Below, in pieces: positions 34,947-43,592 of a stretch of DNA of 64,000 nucleotides (positions are counted from its first letter, which is position 1; every line of letters starts with the position of its first letter). Under the pieces are notes generated by a model. That model did no database searches. It was not told the origin of the DNA and saw only the letters and a list, made by a program, of their open reading frames with translations. Where the stretch lies: assembly GCF_002845745.1 (NCBI RefSeq), contig NZ_PIUM01000007.1:116105-180104 (forward strand), read 5' to 3'. Source of the stretch: Telmatospirillum siberiense (lineage in GTDB: Bacteria; Pseudomonadota; Alphaproteobacteria; Rhodospirillales; Magnetospirillaceae). A program made the position numbers and the translations under genes.

Positions 34947-35743
34947 CCCAAGATACCACGCGGTTGAATCCGAATGGCACGGTCGTGCCCAAGGTCGACC
35001 ATGCCGCCGGTCTAGTTATAACTTTGCGGCAAAGACCGCTAGCGATTCTTCAAAAGGCGGATGGAACCGGGCTGATTCGGTGGGCCGGCGGAGTGTTGGC
35101 CGGCCGACTAAAAGTATTAGCCCCTTTTCATATGCATATCAGGATATGCAATATATCAACATATTGGATATCTTTTGCATAAAAAATCAACTAAAAGAAC
35201 TACATCTCTGATTTTTTGGCGGTCGTTTAATTCAAAAAAAGGAGAAATAAATATATAAAAAATCATATATAATTCGTACTAATTGTGACTGTAATCAGTA
35301 AATAACCATACTTTGGTATTACATCAAGCAATGTTAACCGTTTAACATTGCTTGATGATTCTCTGTTATTCAGTTTTATCCGTATTGATAATGTCGTTTT
35401 AAAAAAATATCCTGTGAATATGACTATAAATAATGCCGAGATTGTAGAGATGTTAGGTGGCGGTCGCGACTTGGTGAGGCTCGCGTCATCCGTCCAGAAG
35501 ATCGTTGCTGATCTCGACATGCCTCGGACGGACGTTCCGGCTCAGCATCCGCGAGGCATGAAGGGGTGTATCCCGTTCCCTCCACCGAATCCGACGATCA
35601 GAAGAAGCGTGAGGTCCACCGCTCGGATTCTCCTCGTTCAGGCGGACCCGGGGCCAAAGGCCGGCCGGTTCATCCGGGGCCATATCCTCTCTTCGCAGTG
35701 ACGCCGCTGGCGTTCCGAAGAGCGATCATAAGGGAAGCGGAAC
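34947..35743. other. Gene-free divergent region between hpnA and the chemotaxis cluster
   Basis: These 797 bases contain no supported gene. Composition changes abruptly: about 35110-35460 is strongly AT-rich, unlike both flanks. It holds one perfect 16-bp hairpin (listed separately). A 117-codon frame at 35348-35701 has no ribosome site and an uneven residue pattern and is not accepted. The region must carry promoters for hpnA (minus) and the first mcp (plus). Confidence 0.5.
35322..35357. repeat. Perfect 16-bp inverted repeat with 4-base loop
   Basis: CATCAAGCAATGTTAA (35322-35337) and TTAACATTGCTTGATG (35342-35357) are exactly complementary, with loop CCGT. It lies in the AT-rich part of the hpnA/mcp divergent region. 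No U tract follows on either strand, so it may be a regulatory or cruciform-forming site instead of a terminator. Confidence 0.65.
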
Positions 35744-37852
35744 ATGCGTATCTCGGTCAAACTGAAACTCGGCCTCGCGTTTGGCGTTGTCATCGTTCTG
35801 TCCTCGGCGGGAGCCATCATGGGTGGCAACAGCCTGGCCTCGATCAACGAACGGCTGGACAATCTGGTCGATGTCCTGGCCAAGCGCATTGAGGTGACCT
35901 CCGGCATGAAAATCGACCTGCTGACGATGGCGCGGGCCGAAAAAAACATGATCCTGGATAACACGGACGCCGGAATGGACCGCTATGACGCCGAGATCCT
36001 GAAAGCGCGGGAAGCCCTGCGCCAAAAACGCGAATTTGTGGTTGCCAATGCCTCGGAAGAGGGGAAGGCCAAGCTGGCGGTCCTCAATACGGTGTTGGAT
36101 CGTTATTTCGCCATCCAAGACAAGGTCAGGCAGTTTGCCCACCTCAACTCGACCGTCCGGGCGCGCGACATGTCTCACAGTCAATCGCTTCCGGCCTTTC
36201 GGGCGGCGGGCGAGCCGCTGCGGGAACTCCAGGGGCGTGTCGACAAGATGCCCCCTTCGGTCGATCGCGGGAAAGTCATCGGTCTGAGCGGTGGCATCCT
36301 CCTGAAATTGACCGAGGCATACAAAGACGAAAAAACCCTGATTCTGCAAGATTCCGTCAAAGAGATGGACGTGTATGCCGAGCTGTCAAACGGCGAAATC
36401 ACAGATGCCAAGCGGATGAGGGATCAGTTGCGGCAGATTGTTGGTGATGATGACAAAAAATATATAGATAACCATTCTGATGCTCTTGAAAAATGGGTGA
36501 AAATACATTCAGACGTCGTGTCGATCGCCAAGGAGAACGGAAATAATTTCGCGATGGATTTGTCCGCCAACAGTGGGCAGCAGGCGCGACAGGAGGCCGA
36601 TGCGATCTTCGATGATCTGATCGCCCTCAATATCAGGCGAATGGCGGATGCAAAAGCCGCGGCCGATGTCTTGTATCAACAGACCAGGACGAGTTTGGCC
36701 GTCGTTGTCGTGGTCTCCCTGCTGGTGGCCGTGGTCGCCGCCGTCTGGGTGCTGATCAATCTCAATCGCGGCCTCTCCCAAGCCAGAGGGTTGGCGGAGG
36801 CCGTCGCCGGCGGCGATCTGTCGCGCACGGTCACGAAGACGGCGAACGATGAGATCGGCGATCTCCTGAACCATTTGAACGATATGGTGGGACGCCTGCG
36901 TTCGGTGGTGGGCGAGGTGATGTCGGCTGCGGACAATGTTTCGTCGGGCAGCCAGCAGTTGTCGGCCAGCGCGGAACAGATGAGCCAGGGGGCGACCGAG
37001 CAGGCCGCCTCGACGGAGGAGGCCTCGGCCTCGGTCGAGCAGATGGCGGCGAACATCCGGCAGAATGCCGATAACGCCTCGCAGACGGAAAAGATCGCCC
37101 GGCAGTCGTCGAAGGATGCCCAGATCAGCGGTGAAGCCGTCTCTCATGCGGTTGATGCCATGCGGATCATCGCCGAGAAGATCCTGATCGTCCAGGAAAT
37201 CGCCCGGCAGACCGATCTTCTGGCGTTGAACGCCGCCGTGGAGGCGGCGCGTGCCGGCGAACATGGCAAAGGCTTCGCCGTGGTCGCTTCCGAGGTGCGC
37301 AAGCTGGCCGAGCGCAGTCAGGCGGCGGCCAGCGAGATCGGCGCCTTGTCGTCGAACACGGTGAAGGCCGCCCAGGATGCGGGGGACATGCTGAGCAGGC
37401 TGGTGCCGGACATCCAGAAGACGGCGACCTTGGTCGAGGAGATTTCGGCGGCCTGCCGCGAACAGAACATCGGGGCGGAACAGATCAATCAGGCGATTCA
37501 GCAGCTCGACAAGGTGACGCAGCAGAACGCCAGCGCTTCGGACCAGATGTCGGCCACCTCCGAAGAGCTCGCCGCTCAGGCCGATCAGATGCTCTCGGTT
37601 GTCGGATTCTTCCAGACCGATGAACGGGGGGGGGAGCGTGCCGTTTCGGTGCCGCAGAAGAATCCCCGCTCCCATGCGATTCCGCATTTATCGGCGGGCG
37701 GCGACGGCGCCGCGAAAGTCCGTTCGCGGCGGCCGGCGGCGAGCAATGCCATCGCCATGGGGGGGAAGCGCCCCGCGCGGGAGGGGTTTGCCCTCGATCT
37801 GAAACAGGGCGCGCCCGCGGATTCGCGGGATGCCGAGTTCGAACAGTTCTGA
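35744..37852 (+). CDS. Methyl-accepting chemotaxis protein with C-terminal CheR-docking tail
   Basis: A 702-residue inner-membrane receptor. Order: TM1 (about 8-28), a long helical periplasmic sensor (about 30-315), TM2 (about 318-339), HAMP, then the signalling domain with its hairpin tip ([19 protein letters not shown], about 489 on). The last five residues, EFEQF, fit the x-[HFYW]-x-x-[HFYW] pentapeptide that tethers CheR, and the preceding linker is long and proline/glycine-rich. The ligand is unknown. A cheR gene follows 27 bases later. Confidence 0.9.
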   Translation: MRISVKLKLGLAFGVVIVLSSAGAIMGGNSLASINERLDNLVDVLAKRIEVTSGMKIDLLTMARAEKNMILDNTDAGMDRYDAEILKAREALRQKREFVVANASEEGKAKLAVLNTVLDRYFAIQDKVRQFAHLNSTVRARDMSHSQSLPAFRAAGEPLRELQGRVDKMPPSVDRGKVIGLSGGILLKLTEAYKDEKTLILQDSVKEMDVYAELSNGEITDAKRMRDQLRQIVGDDDKKYIDNHSDALEKWVKIHSDVVSIAKENGNNFAMDLSANSGQQARQEADAIFDDLIALNIRRMADAKAAADVLYQQTRTSLAVVVVVSLLVAVVAAVWVLINLNRGLSQARGLAEAVAGGDLSRTVTKTANDEIGDLLNHLNDMVGRLRSVVGEVMSAADNVSSGSQQLSASAEQMSQGATEQAASTEEASASVEQMAANIRQNADNASQTEKIARQSSKDAQISGEAVSHAVDAMRIIAEKILIVQEIARQTDLLALNAAVEAARAGEHGKGFAVVASEVRKLAERSQAAASEIGALSSNTVKAAQDAGDMLSRLVPDIQKTATLVEEISAACREQNIGAEQINQAIQQLDKVTQQNASASDQMSATSEELAAQADQMLSVVGFFQTDERGGERAVSVPQKNPRSHAIPHLSAGGDGAAKVRSRRPAASNAIAMGGKRPAREGFALDLKQGAPADSRDAEFEQF

Positions 37853-37879
37853 TATCGCGTTGTGGCGTGGGGAAATGGC

Positions 37880-38740
37880 ATGAGCGGGTCGACGGGTTCG
37901 GGGATCGATCGTCTGAGTACGTCCGATTTTCGGCGGCTGGCATCGTTTATCGAGAATTACAGCGGCATCAAGATGTCCTCCAACAAGAGGACCATGGTGG
38001 AGGGACGCCTGCGGAAGCGGGCGCGGGCGCTCGGGCTGGAGAGTTTGAGCGAGTATTGCCGCACCCTGTTCGAGGACGGGGGCATGGTGGGCGAGGCGAT
38101 CAATCTGATCGACGCGGTGACCACCAACAAGACGGATTTCTTTCGGGAAATTCCCCATTTCCAATTTCTGGCCGACCATGTCTTGCCGCAATTGGCGGGC
38201 GGCGACATTCGAATCGGCATCGATGTGCCCTTGAAGGTGTGGAGCGCCGCCTGCTCGACGGGCGCCGAGCCTTACAGCCTTGCCATGATGCTTGAGGAAT
38301 TCGGCCGGCAAATCCGCGGTTTCCGCTTTTCCGTCCTGGCCACGGACATTTGTACCGAGGTCTTGGCGATAGCCAGGGAGGCGATCTATCCGGAGACCAT
38401 GATCGCGCCGATTCCGGATGCGTTGCGCCGGAGTTGTCTGCGACGTTCACGCGACAAGGACCGCTCCCTGGTCCGGATCTCCCCCGCCCTCAGAGGCAAG
38501 GTGTCCTTTGGCCGGCTTAATCTGATGGACGACAGTTATCCCGTCGATAAGGACATGGACGTCATCTTCTGCCGGAACATTCTGATCTATTTCGACCGGC
38601 CCACTCAGGAGGCCGTGGTGAGGAGGCTGGTCGGCCATCTCAAGCCCGGCGGGTATCTGTTCGTCGGTCATACGGAAAGCATGGCCGGCTTTACCCTGCC
38701 CCTGCGACCGGTTGCCAGTTCCGTTTTTCAGAAACGCTGA
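37880..38740 (+). CDS. cheR: Chemotaxis protein methyltransferase CheR (copy 1)
   Basis: A 286-residue SAM-dependent enzyme that methylates receptor glutamates. The N-terminal helical domain contains [18 protein letters not shown], and the catalytic domain has [28 protein letters not shown] and [16 protein letters not shown], followed by [11 protein letters not shown]. It follows the first receptor and is about half identical by eye to the second CheR at 46440. GGGGAA precedes the ATG; an in-frame GTG at 37862 is the alternative. Confidence 0.92.
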   Translation: MSGSTGSGIDRLSTSDFRRLASFIENYSGIKMSSNKRTMVEGRLRKRARALGLESLSEYCRTLFEDGGMVGEAINLIDAVTTNKTDFFREIPHFQFLADHVLPQLAGGDIRIGIDVPLKVWSAACSTGAEPYSLAMMLEEFGRQIRGFRFSVLATDICTEVLAIAREAIYPETMIAPIPDALRRSCLRRSRDKDRSLVRISPALRGKVSFGRLNLMDDSYPVDKDMDVIFCRNILIYFDRPTQEAVVRRLVGHLKPGGYLFVGHTESMAGFTLPLRPVASSVFQKR

Positions 38741-39167
38741 GAGGCGCGGCGGGGAGGAGTCATTTTTCGAGTCCCATACGAATGGATTAAACCTTTTTCG
38801 CAATTGGCGTGTGCTCGTAAAAACCGATGTGGCGGTGGCAAAGGTGGATAAAAATTAATGGCATGATGTTCTGTGAGATTAATCGTGCGTAATTACGCAA
38901 TTTAGATTCTGTATATTCCTTCAATTGATATAACGCACTTCAATAAAAATAATCGTTTTTTGATATGGTGGTATTTATATTTTAAATATCAAAAATTATC
39001 TTTTTCATTTGGAATGCACGATGTTTATCAATGTATTTTTATTTTATGAGCAGGTGGATTTTTTTTGAAGACACCTCGTTTACATTTTCGATGTGCTGGT
39101 TGTGGATTGAAGGTTTTTGATGTTTATGGTAAAAAACTAGCAATAAAATTAAACCCAGAGTGTCATC
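38741..39167. other. AT-rich intergenic region before the HD-GYP gene
   Basis: These 427 bases hold no convincing gene. From about 38860 to 39160 the composition is strongly AT-rich. A 61-codon frame at 39065 overlaps the next gene, is cysteine-rich without family resemblance and lacks a ribosome site. The region probably contains the promoter of the HD-GYP/STAS/cheY-cheA unit. Confidence 0.4.
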
Positions 39168-40271
39168 GTGGCTGTCGGTGCGTTTTCTTCCTTTCCTTCC
39201 TCCGATGGCCCGCTCCAGCAGGCTCTCCTGACGGTTGTCATTGTCGATGATAGCAAGAGTGCCCTGTCCTACATGTCCGACCTGGTTTCCGAATTGCGGG
39301 GCGCCGAAGCGGTCGCTTTCCTGAGTTCCCTTGCCGCGTTGTCCTGGCTGGAGCGGAATCCGGCTGATCTGGTGGTGGTCGATTACATGATGCCGCCTCC
39401 AGACGGGCTCGCTTTCATCAAGGCTTTTCGGAAGGATCCGGTCTGCAAGAGCGTGCCCATCATCATGGTCACGTCTTCCGATCTGCGGGAGGTGCGCTAT
39501 ATGGCGCTGCAACTCGGCGTCACCGACTTCCTGACCAAGCCGGTGGATCCCGTCGAGTTCATTGCCCGGACGGGCAATGCCTTGGAATCCTACCGGGCGC
39601 ACAAGATCCTCGCCAATCAGTCGGTTTGGCTGGCTGGGGAAGTGGCGCGGGCGACTGCCGCCCTGGTCGAGAATGAACGGGAGGCATTGCTGTTTCTGGC
39701 GCGTTCCGCCGAACACCGGGATCCGGAGACGGGGAACCATTTGGCGCGGATGTCAAGCTATTCGCGATTGATCTCGGTGGCGCTCGGCCTTCCGCCCGAA
39801 CAAACGATGATGATCGAGTCCGCCAGTCCATTGCACGACGTCGGCAAGGTAGCCATTCCCGACAGCATTCTGCGCAAGCCCGGCAAGTTGACCCCCGAGG
39901 AGTGGAGTGTCATGCAGGGGCATGCCCAGCATGGCGGAGCCATTCTCTCCGGCAGCAAGTCGCCGCTTTTGCAACTTGCTTGCGAGATTGCGCTCACGCA
40001 CCACGAAAAATTCGACGGCAGCGGTTATCCGCGAGGATTGCAGGGGATGGATATTCCTTTGGCCGGCCGCATCGTTGCGGTGGCTGACGTGTTCGACGCC
40101 TTGACGACGGTCCGTCCTTATAAGCCGGCGTGGTCATTTGAGGAGGCGTGCTCTTATCTCAGCGACAACCAGGGAACACATTTCGACTCTGCCTGCGTGG
40201 AGGCATTCATGTCGGCATCTGACGAAATAAAAGTTGTATTCTGTGCGCATGTCGATAATTTTATTAATTAA
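39168..40271 (+). CDS. Response regulator with HD-GYP c-di-GMP phosphodiesterase domain
   Basis: A 367-residue two-domain protein of the RpfG type. The receiver domain (about 20-140) has acidic D27/D28 and phosphoacceptor D72 (VVVDYMMP) with K124. The HD-GYP domain (about 160-350) shows the HD at 223-224 (SPLHDVGKVAIPD), HHEKFDGSGYP at 278-288 and later metal ligands, so it should hydrolyse cyclic di-GMP. It starts with GTG and has only a weak ribosome site. Located upstream of the STAS, cheY and cheA genes, it is a candidate link between c-di-GMP level and taxis. Confidence 0.88.
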   Translation: MAVGAFSSFPSSDGPLQQALLTVVIVDDSKSALSYMSDLVSELRGAEAVAFLSSLAALSWLERNPADLVVVDYMMPPPDGLAFIKAFRKDPVCKSVPIIMVTSSDLREVRYMALQLGVTDFLTKPVDPVEFIARTGNALESYRAHKILANQSVWLAGEVARATAALVENEREALLFLARSAEHRDPETGNHLARMSSYSRLISVALGLPPEQTMMIESASPLHDVGKVAIPDSILRKPGKLTPEEWSVMQGHAQHGGAILSGSKSPLLQLACEIALTHHEKFDGSGYPRGLQGMDIPLAGRIVAVADVFDALTTVRPYKPAWSFEEACSYLSDNQGTHFDSACVEAFMSASDEIKVVFCAHVDNFIN

Positions 40272-40330
40272 TATCTGCGTTTAGTGGAAATTATTATCTG
40301 CTGTTATTTGTAATATTCGCGGGGTTCTTC

Positions 40331-40648
40331 ATGGAAGCTGACGAAAATTACATGGAAGTAGATATCTCTGGAGACGTTTCTTTCGTCTGTTCAGCAGATA
40401 TTCATGACCGTCTCTGCAAGGCTTTGACCAATGGGCGTCCCGTCGTGGTGGATTGCGCCGGCGCCGTCAACATCGATCTCAGCTTCATCCAGCTATTGCT
40501 GGCCGCACGGTTGAGCGCGATGCGCCGCGGCCTGCCCTTCGCCCTGAAGCGACCCGTCGGGGAGGCGTTGCTGAGCGCTTTGCGGCGGGACGGCTTTTTG
40601 TCGGAGACGCCCCTCCCCAATGACGCGTTCTGGACTGGTGGAGTTTAG
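40331..40648 (+). CDS. STAS domain protein
   Basis: A 105-residue single-domain protein with the STAS fold pattern: an N-terminal strand pair (MEVDISGDVSF), a helix, then VVVDCAGAVNIDLSFIQLLLAAR in which the anti-sigma-antagonist loop is expected. The usual DSSGL is replaced by NIDLSFI, so the phosphorylatable serine may be the one in DLSF. Such proteins in che clusters are often partners of receptors or CheA-linked kinases. It lies between the HD-GYP regulator and cheY, three bases before cheY. Confidence 0.75.
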   Translation: MEADENYMEVDISGDVSFVCSADIHDRLCKALTNGRPVVVDCAGAVNIDLSFIQLLLAARLSAMRRGLPFALKRPVGEALLSALRRDGFLSETPLPNDAFWTGGV

Positions 40649-40650
40649 CC

Positions 40651-41019
40651 ATGCCGAAAACGATTCTCAGTGTCGACGACTCGGCCAGCATGCGTCAGAT
40701 GATCAAATTGACCCTGATGGCGGCCGGCTACCAGGTCGTCGAGGCCGCCGACGGCAAGGAGGCGCTCGACAAGGCGAAGGTTGGCGGGATCGATATGGTT
40801 CTCACCGATCTCAATATGCCGAACATGGATGGCTTGGCGTTGATCCGCGAATTGCGCGGCATGCAGGCCTTTCGGGGCCTTCCCATCATTTTCCTGACCA
40901 CCGAATCGGATCCCGCAAAAAAAAATGAGGCGAAGACCGCCGGCGCCACCGGCTGGATCGTCAAGCCTTTCCAGCAGGATCAATTGCTTGGTGTGGTCCG
41001 CAAGGTGCTTGGATCATGA
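40651..41019 (+). CDS. cheY: Chemotaxis response regulator CheY
   Basis: A 122-residue single receiver domain. D9/D10 form the acidic pocket, D53 (VLTDLNMPNMDG) is the phosphoacceptor, T83/T84 and K105 (IVKPF) complete the switch. Phosphorylated by CheA, it controls the flagellar motor or acts as a phosphate sink. It is coupled to cheA by an ATGA overlap. No cheZ was found in the window. Confidence 0.9.
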   Translation: MPKTILSVDDSASMRQMIKLTLMAAGYQVVEAADGKEALDKAKVGGIDMVLTDLNMPNMDGLALIRELRGMQAFRGLPIIFLTTESDPAKKNEAKTAGATGWIVKPFQQDQLLGVVRKVLGS

Positions 41020-43079
41020 ACGGGCGCAGCGATCCGGCGCAAACCTTCCGGGACGAATCGGTCGAGTTGCTGGCCGAGCTGGAGACGACGCTGCTCAGCC
41101 TGGAGGAGCGTCCTGACGATCGCGACCTGCTCGACGCCGCTTTTCGCGCCTTGCATACCCTCAAGGGATCGGGAGCGATGTTCGGCTTCGAGGCTGCGGC
41201 GGCGTTCACCCATCACCTGGAAAACGCCTTCGATCAGGTGCGCAAGGGCCAGCTTGCCCTGAATTCGAGTTTGATCGGCGTCGCCCTGGCGTCCAAGGAC
41301 CATATCCGGGCACTGATCGAATCGCCCGAGTCGGCGGACAAGACGGAGGGGGAACGTCTGCTCGGCCTGGTGGCCCAGCAAATCGGTACGGTGGAAACCG
41401 CCTCGGTTTCCAAAGACGTCAAGGGCGGACCCGAAGCCGGTGGCGAGGTCACCTGGCGCATTCGCTTCCGGCTCGCCGCCGATGCCCTGGAGCGCGGTAC
41501 GAAGTCGTCCTTGTTGCTGGACGAACTCCGCAGTCTGGGCACGGCGACGGTGGTCGCCTTGACCGAAGCCTTGCCCCCGATCGAGGAGATGGATCCCTTC
41601 CGCTGCTATGTCGCGTGGGATGTGATCCTGACCACCAGCCAGCCGCGCACGGTGATCGAGGATGTTTTCATTTTCGTCCTCGACGACACCGATTTGACGA
41701 TCGAGCCGGTGGATCCCCAATCCGAACGGATTGGCGAAATTCTCGTCGCCCGGGGAGAGATCGACGGTGAACAGGTGAACGCCGTCGCCGCGGAGCAGCC
41801 GAAGATCGGGCAGTTGCTGGTGAAGAGCGGCAATATTTCCGAGGAGCGTCTGCACTCCGCTCTGGCCGAGCAAAAACATATCCGCGCTGAATCCGAGCAG
41901 GCCAAGACGGCCAATTCCATTCGCGTTCCGGCGGAGCGGCTGGACGACCTCATGGACCAGGTCGGCGAGCTTGTCATCGCGCACGCCCGTCTGAAGCAAC
42001 TGGTGTCCGCCAGCCAGGATCTGCAGATCAAGTCGGTGACCGAGGAAATCGAGCGTCTGTCGAACAGCTTGCGCGATACCACCATGGGCATCCGGATGGT
42101 TCCCATCGGGTCGTTGTTCAGCCGCTTCCGGCGTCTGGTGCGTGACCTGTCCCAGGAATTGGGCAAGGATGTGGCGCTGACCATGTCGGGCGAGGAGACC
42201 GAACTCGACAAGACGATGATCGAGCGGCTTAACGATCCCTTGATCCATATCATCCGCAACAGTCTGGATCACGGTTTGGAACAGCCGCAGGTCCGGCAGG
42301 CATCCGGCAAGGCGTCGCAAGGCGAGATTCACCTGTCGGCCCGGCATGCCGGGACGCAGGTCCAGATCTCCATTCGCGACGATGGCCGGGGGCTCGACCG
42401 CGACCGCATCCGTGCCAAGGCCGAACAGCAGGAGTTGATCCAGCCCGGCGCCAAGATTTCGGATTCCGAACTTTTCCAACTGATCCTGCACCCCGGATTT
42501 TCCACCGCGGCGGCCGTCACGAACCTTTCCGGGCGCGGCGTCGGCATGGATGTGGTCAAACGGGCCATCGATTCCCTGCGGGGAACCATCGATATCGCCT
42601 CGACGCCGGGGGCCGGGACCGTCATCACCCTCGGGCTACCCTTGACGCTGGCCATTATCGACGGCCTGCTGGTCCGGGTTGGCGCGGGACGCTACGTCAT
42701 TCCCTTGTCCGCCGTCGAAGAGTGCGTCGAGCTGTCGCAGGAAGAGGATCAGCGCAACACCGGGCGCAATTTCCTCAATATCCGGGGGGCCCTGGTCCCA
42801 TTCATTCGCCTGCGCGAACTCTTCGGCACCCGGGATGCGCCGGCGCCCTATCCGAAAGTGGTGATCATCTCGACCGGGGATCGCCGCGTCGGATTGGTCG
42901 TCGACCAGGTTCTGGGCGATCACCAGACCGTCATCAAATCCTTGTCCAAACTGCATGCCGACGTCGAGAACTTCTCCGGCGCCAGCATTCTGGGCGACGG
43001 GACGGTCGCGCTGATCTTCGACATCGGCCATCTGGTCGCCTTCGGGCAGTCTTTCGAGGCGCAACGCGACGCGTCGTGA
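41016..43079 (+). CDS. cheA: Chemotaxis histidine kinase CheA with MshEN-like tandem motif insertion
   Basis: A 687-residue cytoplasmic kinase. Order: P1 Hpt with H47 (ALHTLKGSG); a P2-like domain (about 145-230); an unusual insert with two 24-residue repeats, R238-Q261 and K263-Q286; dimerisation domain (about 300-360); ATPase with N box HIIRNSLDHG (411-420), DDGRGLD (455-461) and GRGVGMD (507-512); CheW-like P5 (about 545-680). The repeats follow RxGxxLxxxGxIxxxxLxxxLxxQ, as in the c-di-GMP-binding MshEN domain, but with a one-residue spacer in place of about five. Binding of c-di-GMP is inference. Confidence 0.92.
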   Translation: MNGRSDPAQTFRDESVELLAELETTLLSLEERPDDRDLLDAAFRALHTLKGSGAMFGFEAAAAFTHHLENAFDQVRKGQLALNSSLIGVALASKDHIRALIESPESADKTEGERLLGLVAQQIGTVETASVSKDVKGGPEAGGEVTWRIRFRLAADALERGTKSSLLLDELRSLGTATVVALTEALPPIEEMDPFRCYVAWDVILTTSQPRTVIEDVFIFVLDDTDLTIEPVDPQSERIGEILVARGEIDGEQVNAVAAEQPKIGQLLVKSGNISEERLHSALAEQKHIRAESEQAKTANSIRVPAERLDDLMDQVGELVIAHARLKQLVSASQDLQIKSVTEEIERLSNSLRDTTMGIRMVPIGSLFSRFRRLVRDLSQELGKDVALTMSGEETELDKTMIERLNDPLIHIIRNSLDHGLEQPQVRQASGKASQGEIHLSARHAGTQVQISIRDDGRGLDRDRIRAKAEQQELIQPGAKISDSELFQLILHPGFSTAAAVTNLSGRGVGMDVVKRAIDSLRGTIDIASTPGAGTVITLGLPLTLAIIDGLLVRVGAGRYVIPLSAVEECVELSQEEDQRNTGRNFLNIRGALVPFIRLRELFGTRDAPAPYPKVVIISTGDRRVGLVVDQVLGDHQTVIKSLSKLHADVENFSGASILGDGTVALIFDIGHLVAFGQSFEAQRDAS

Positions 43080-43098
43080 GGAAGGGAAGCGGAAAGTC

Positions 43099-43551
43099 AT
43101 GGCAGCCAACGATAACCAATCCTTCGAGGCGCTGACATTGGGGCTTGGCGGCGAAATCTTCGCCATCGACGCCAACTGCGTCCTCGAGATCCTCGACATG
43201 ATTCCGCAGACCGAGGTGCCCGGCGCCCGTCCTTTCGTCGGCGCCCTGATCAATGTGCGCGGCAAAGTCGTGCCGCTTACGGATCTCCGGTTCAAGTTCG
43301 ACATGGAGCGGACGCCGCCATCCATCGACAGCCGGATCGTCGTGGTCGAGATCCCCTTGAACGGCGAACCCGCGGTGATCGGTCTGCTGGCCGACAAGGT
43401 TTATGAAGTCACCAATATCGGCGGCGCCTCCATCGAGGACACCCCCGATATCGGCATGCGGTGGCGTCCCGAGTTCATCAAGGGAATTGGCAAACGCGGC
43501 AACGACTTCATCGTCATTCCGGACATCGTTCGCATCTTTTCCGGGGATTGA
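43099..43551 (+). CDS. cheW: Chemotaxis coupling protein CheW (copy 1)
   Basis: A 150-residue adaptor that joins receptors to CheA. The SH3-like fold is shown by [14 protein letters not shown] at the start and [20 protein letters not shown] in the middle, followed by [15 protein letters not shown]. It lies 19 bases after cheA and before the second receptor, so it probably serves the same array. Confidence 0.9.
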   Translation: MAANDNQSFEALTLGLGGEIFAIDANCVLEILDMIPQTEVPGARPFVGALINVRGKVVPLTDLRFKFDMERTPPSIDSRIVVVEIPLNGEPAVIGLLADKVYEVTNIGGASIEDTPDIGMRWRPEFIKGIGKRGNDFIVIPDIVRIFSGD

Positions 43552-43592
43552 AGGGCCGTCAGACAAGACGTCTGCGCAGTGGGGGAACCGTC

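Noticed and set aside
35120..35460. AT-rich island as a replication origin
   Set aside because: No DnaA-box cluster, no dnaA, repABC or parAB genes nearby; composition alone is insufficient.
35348..35701. 117-codon frame in the hpnA/mcp gap
   Set aside because: No ribosome site, starts inside a hairpin, and changes from AT-rich to GC-rich composition midway.
39065..39250. 61-codon Cys-rich frame before the HD-GYP gene
   Set aside because: Overlaps the HD-GYP start region, has no ribosome site and no family resemblance.
40980..42491. 503-codon minus-strand frame opposite cheA
   Set aside because: Shadow of CheA coding sequence, no family features.
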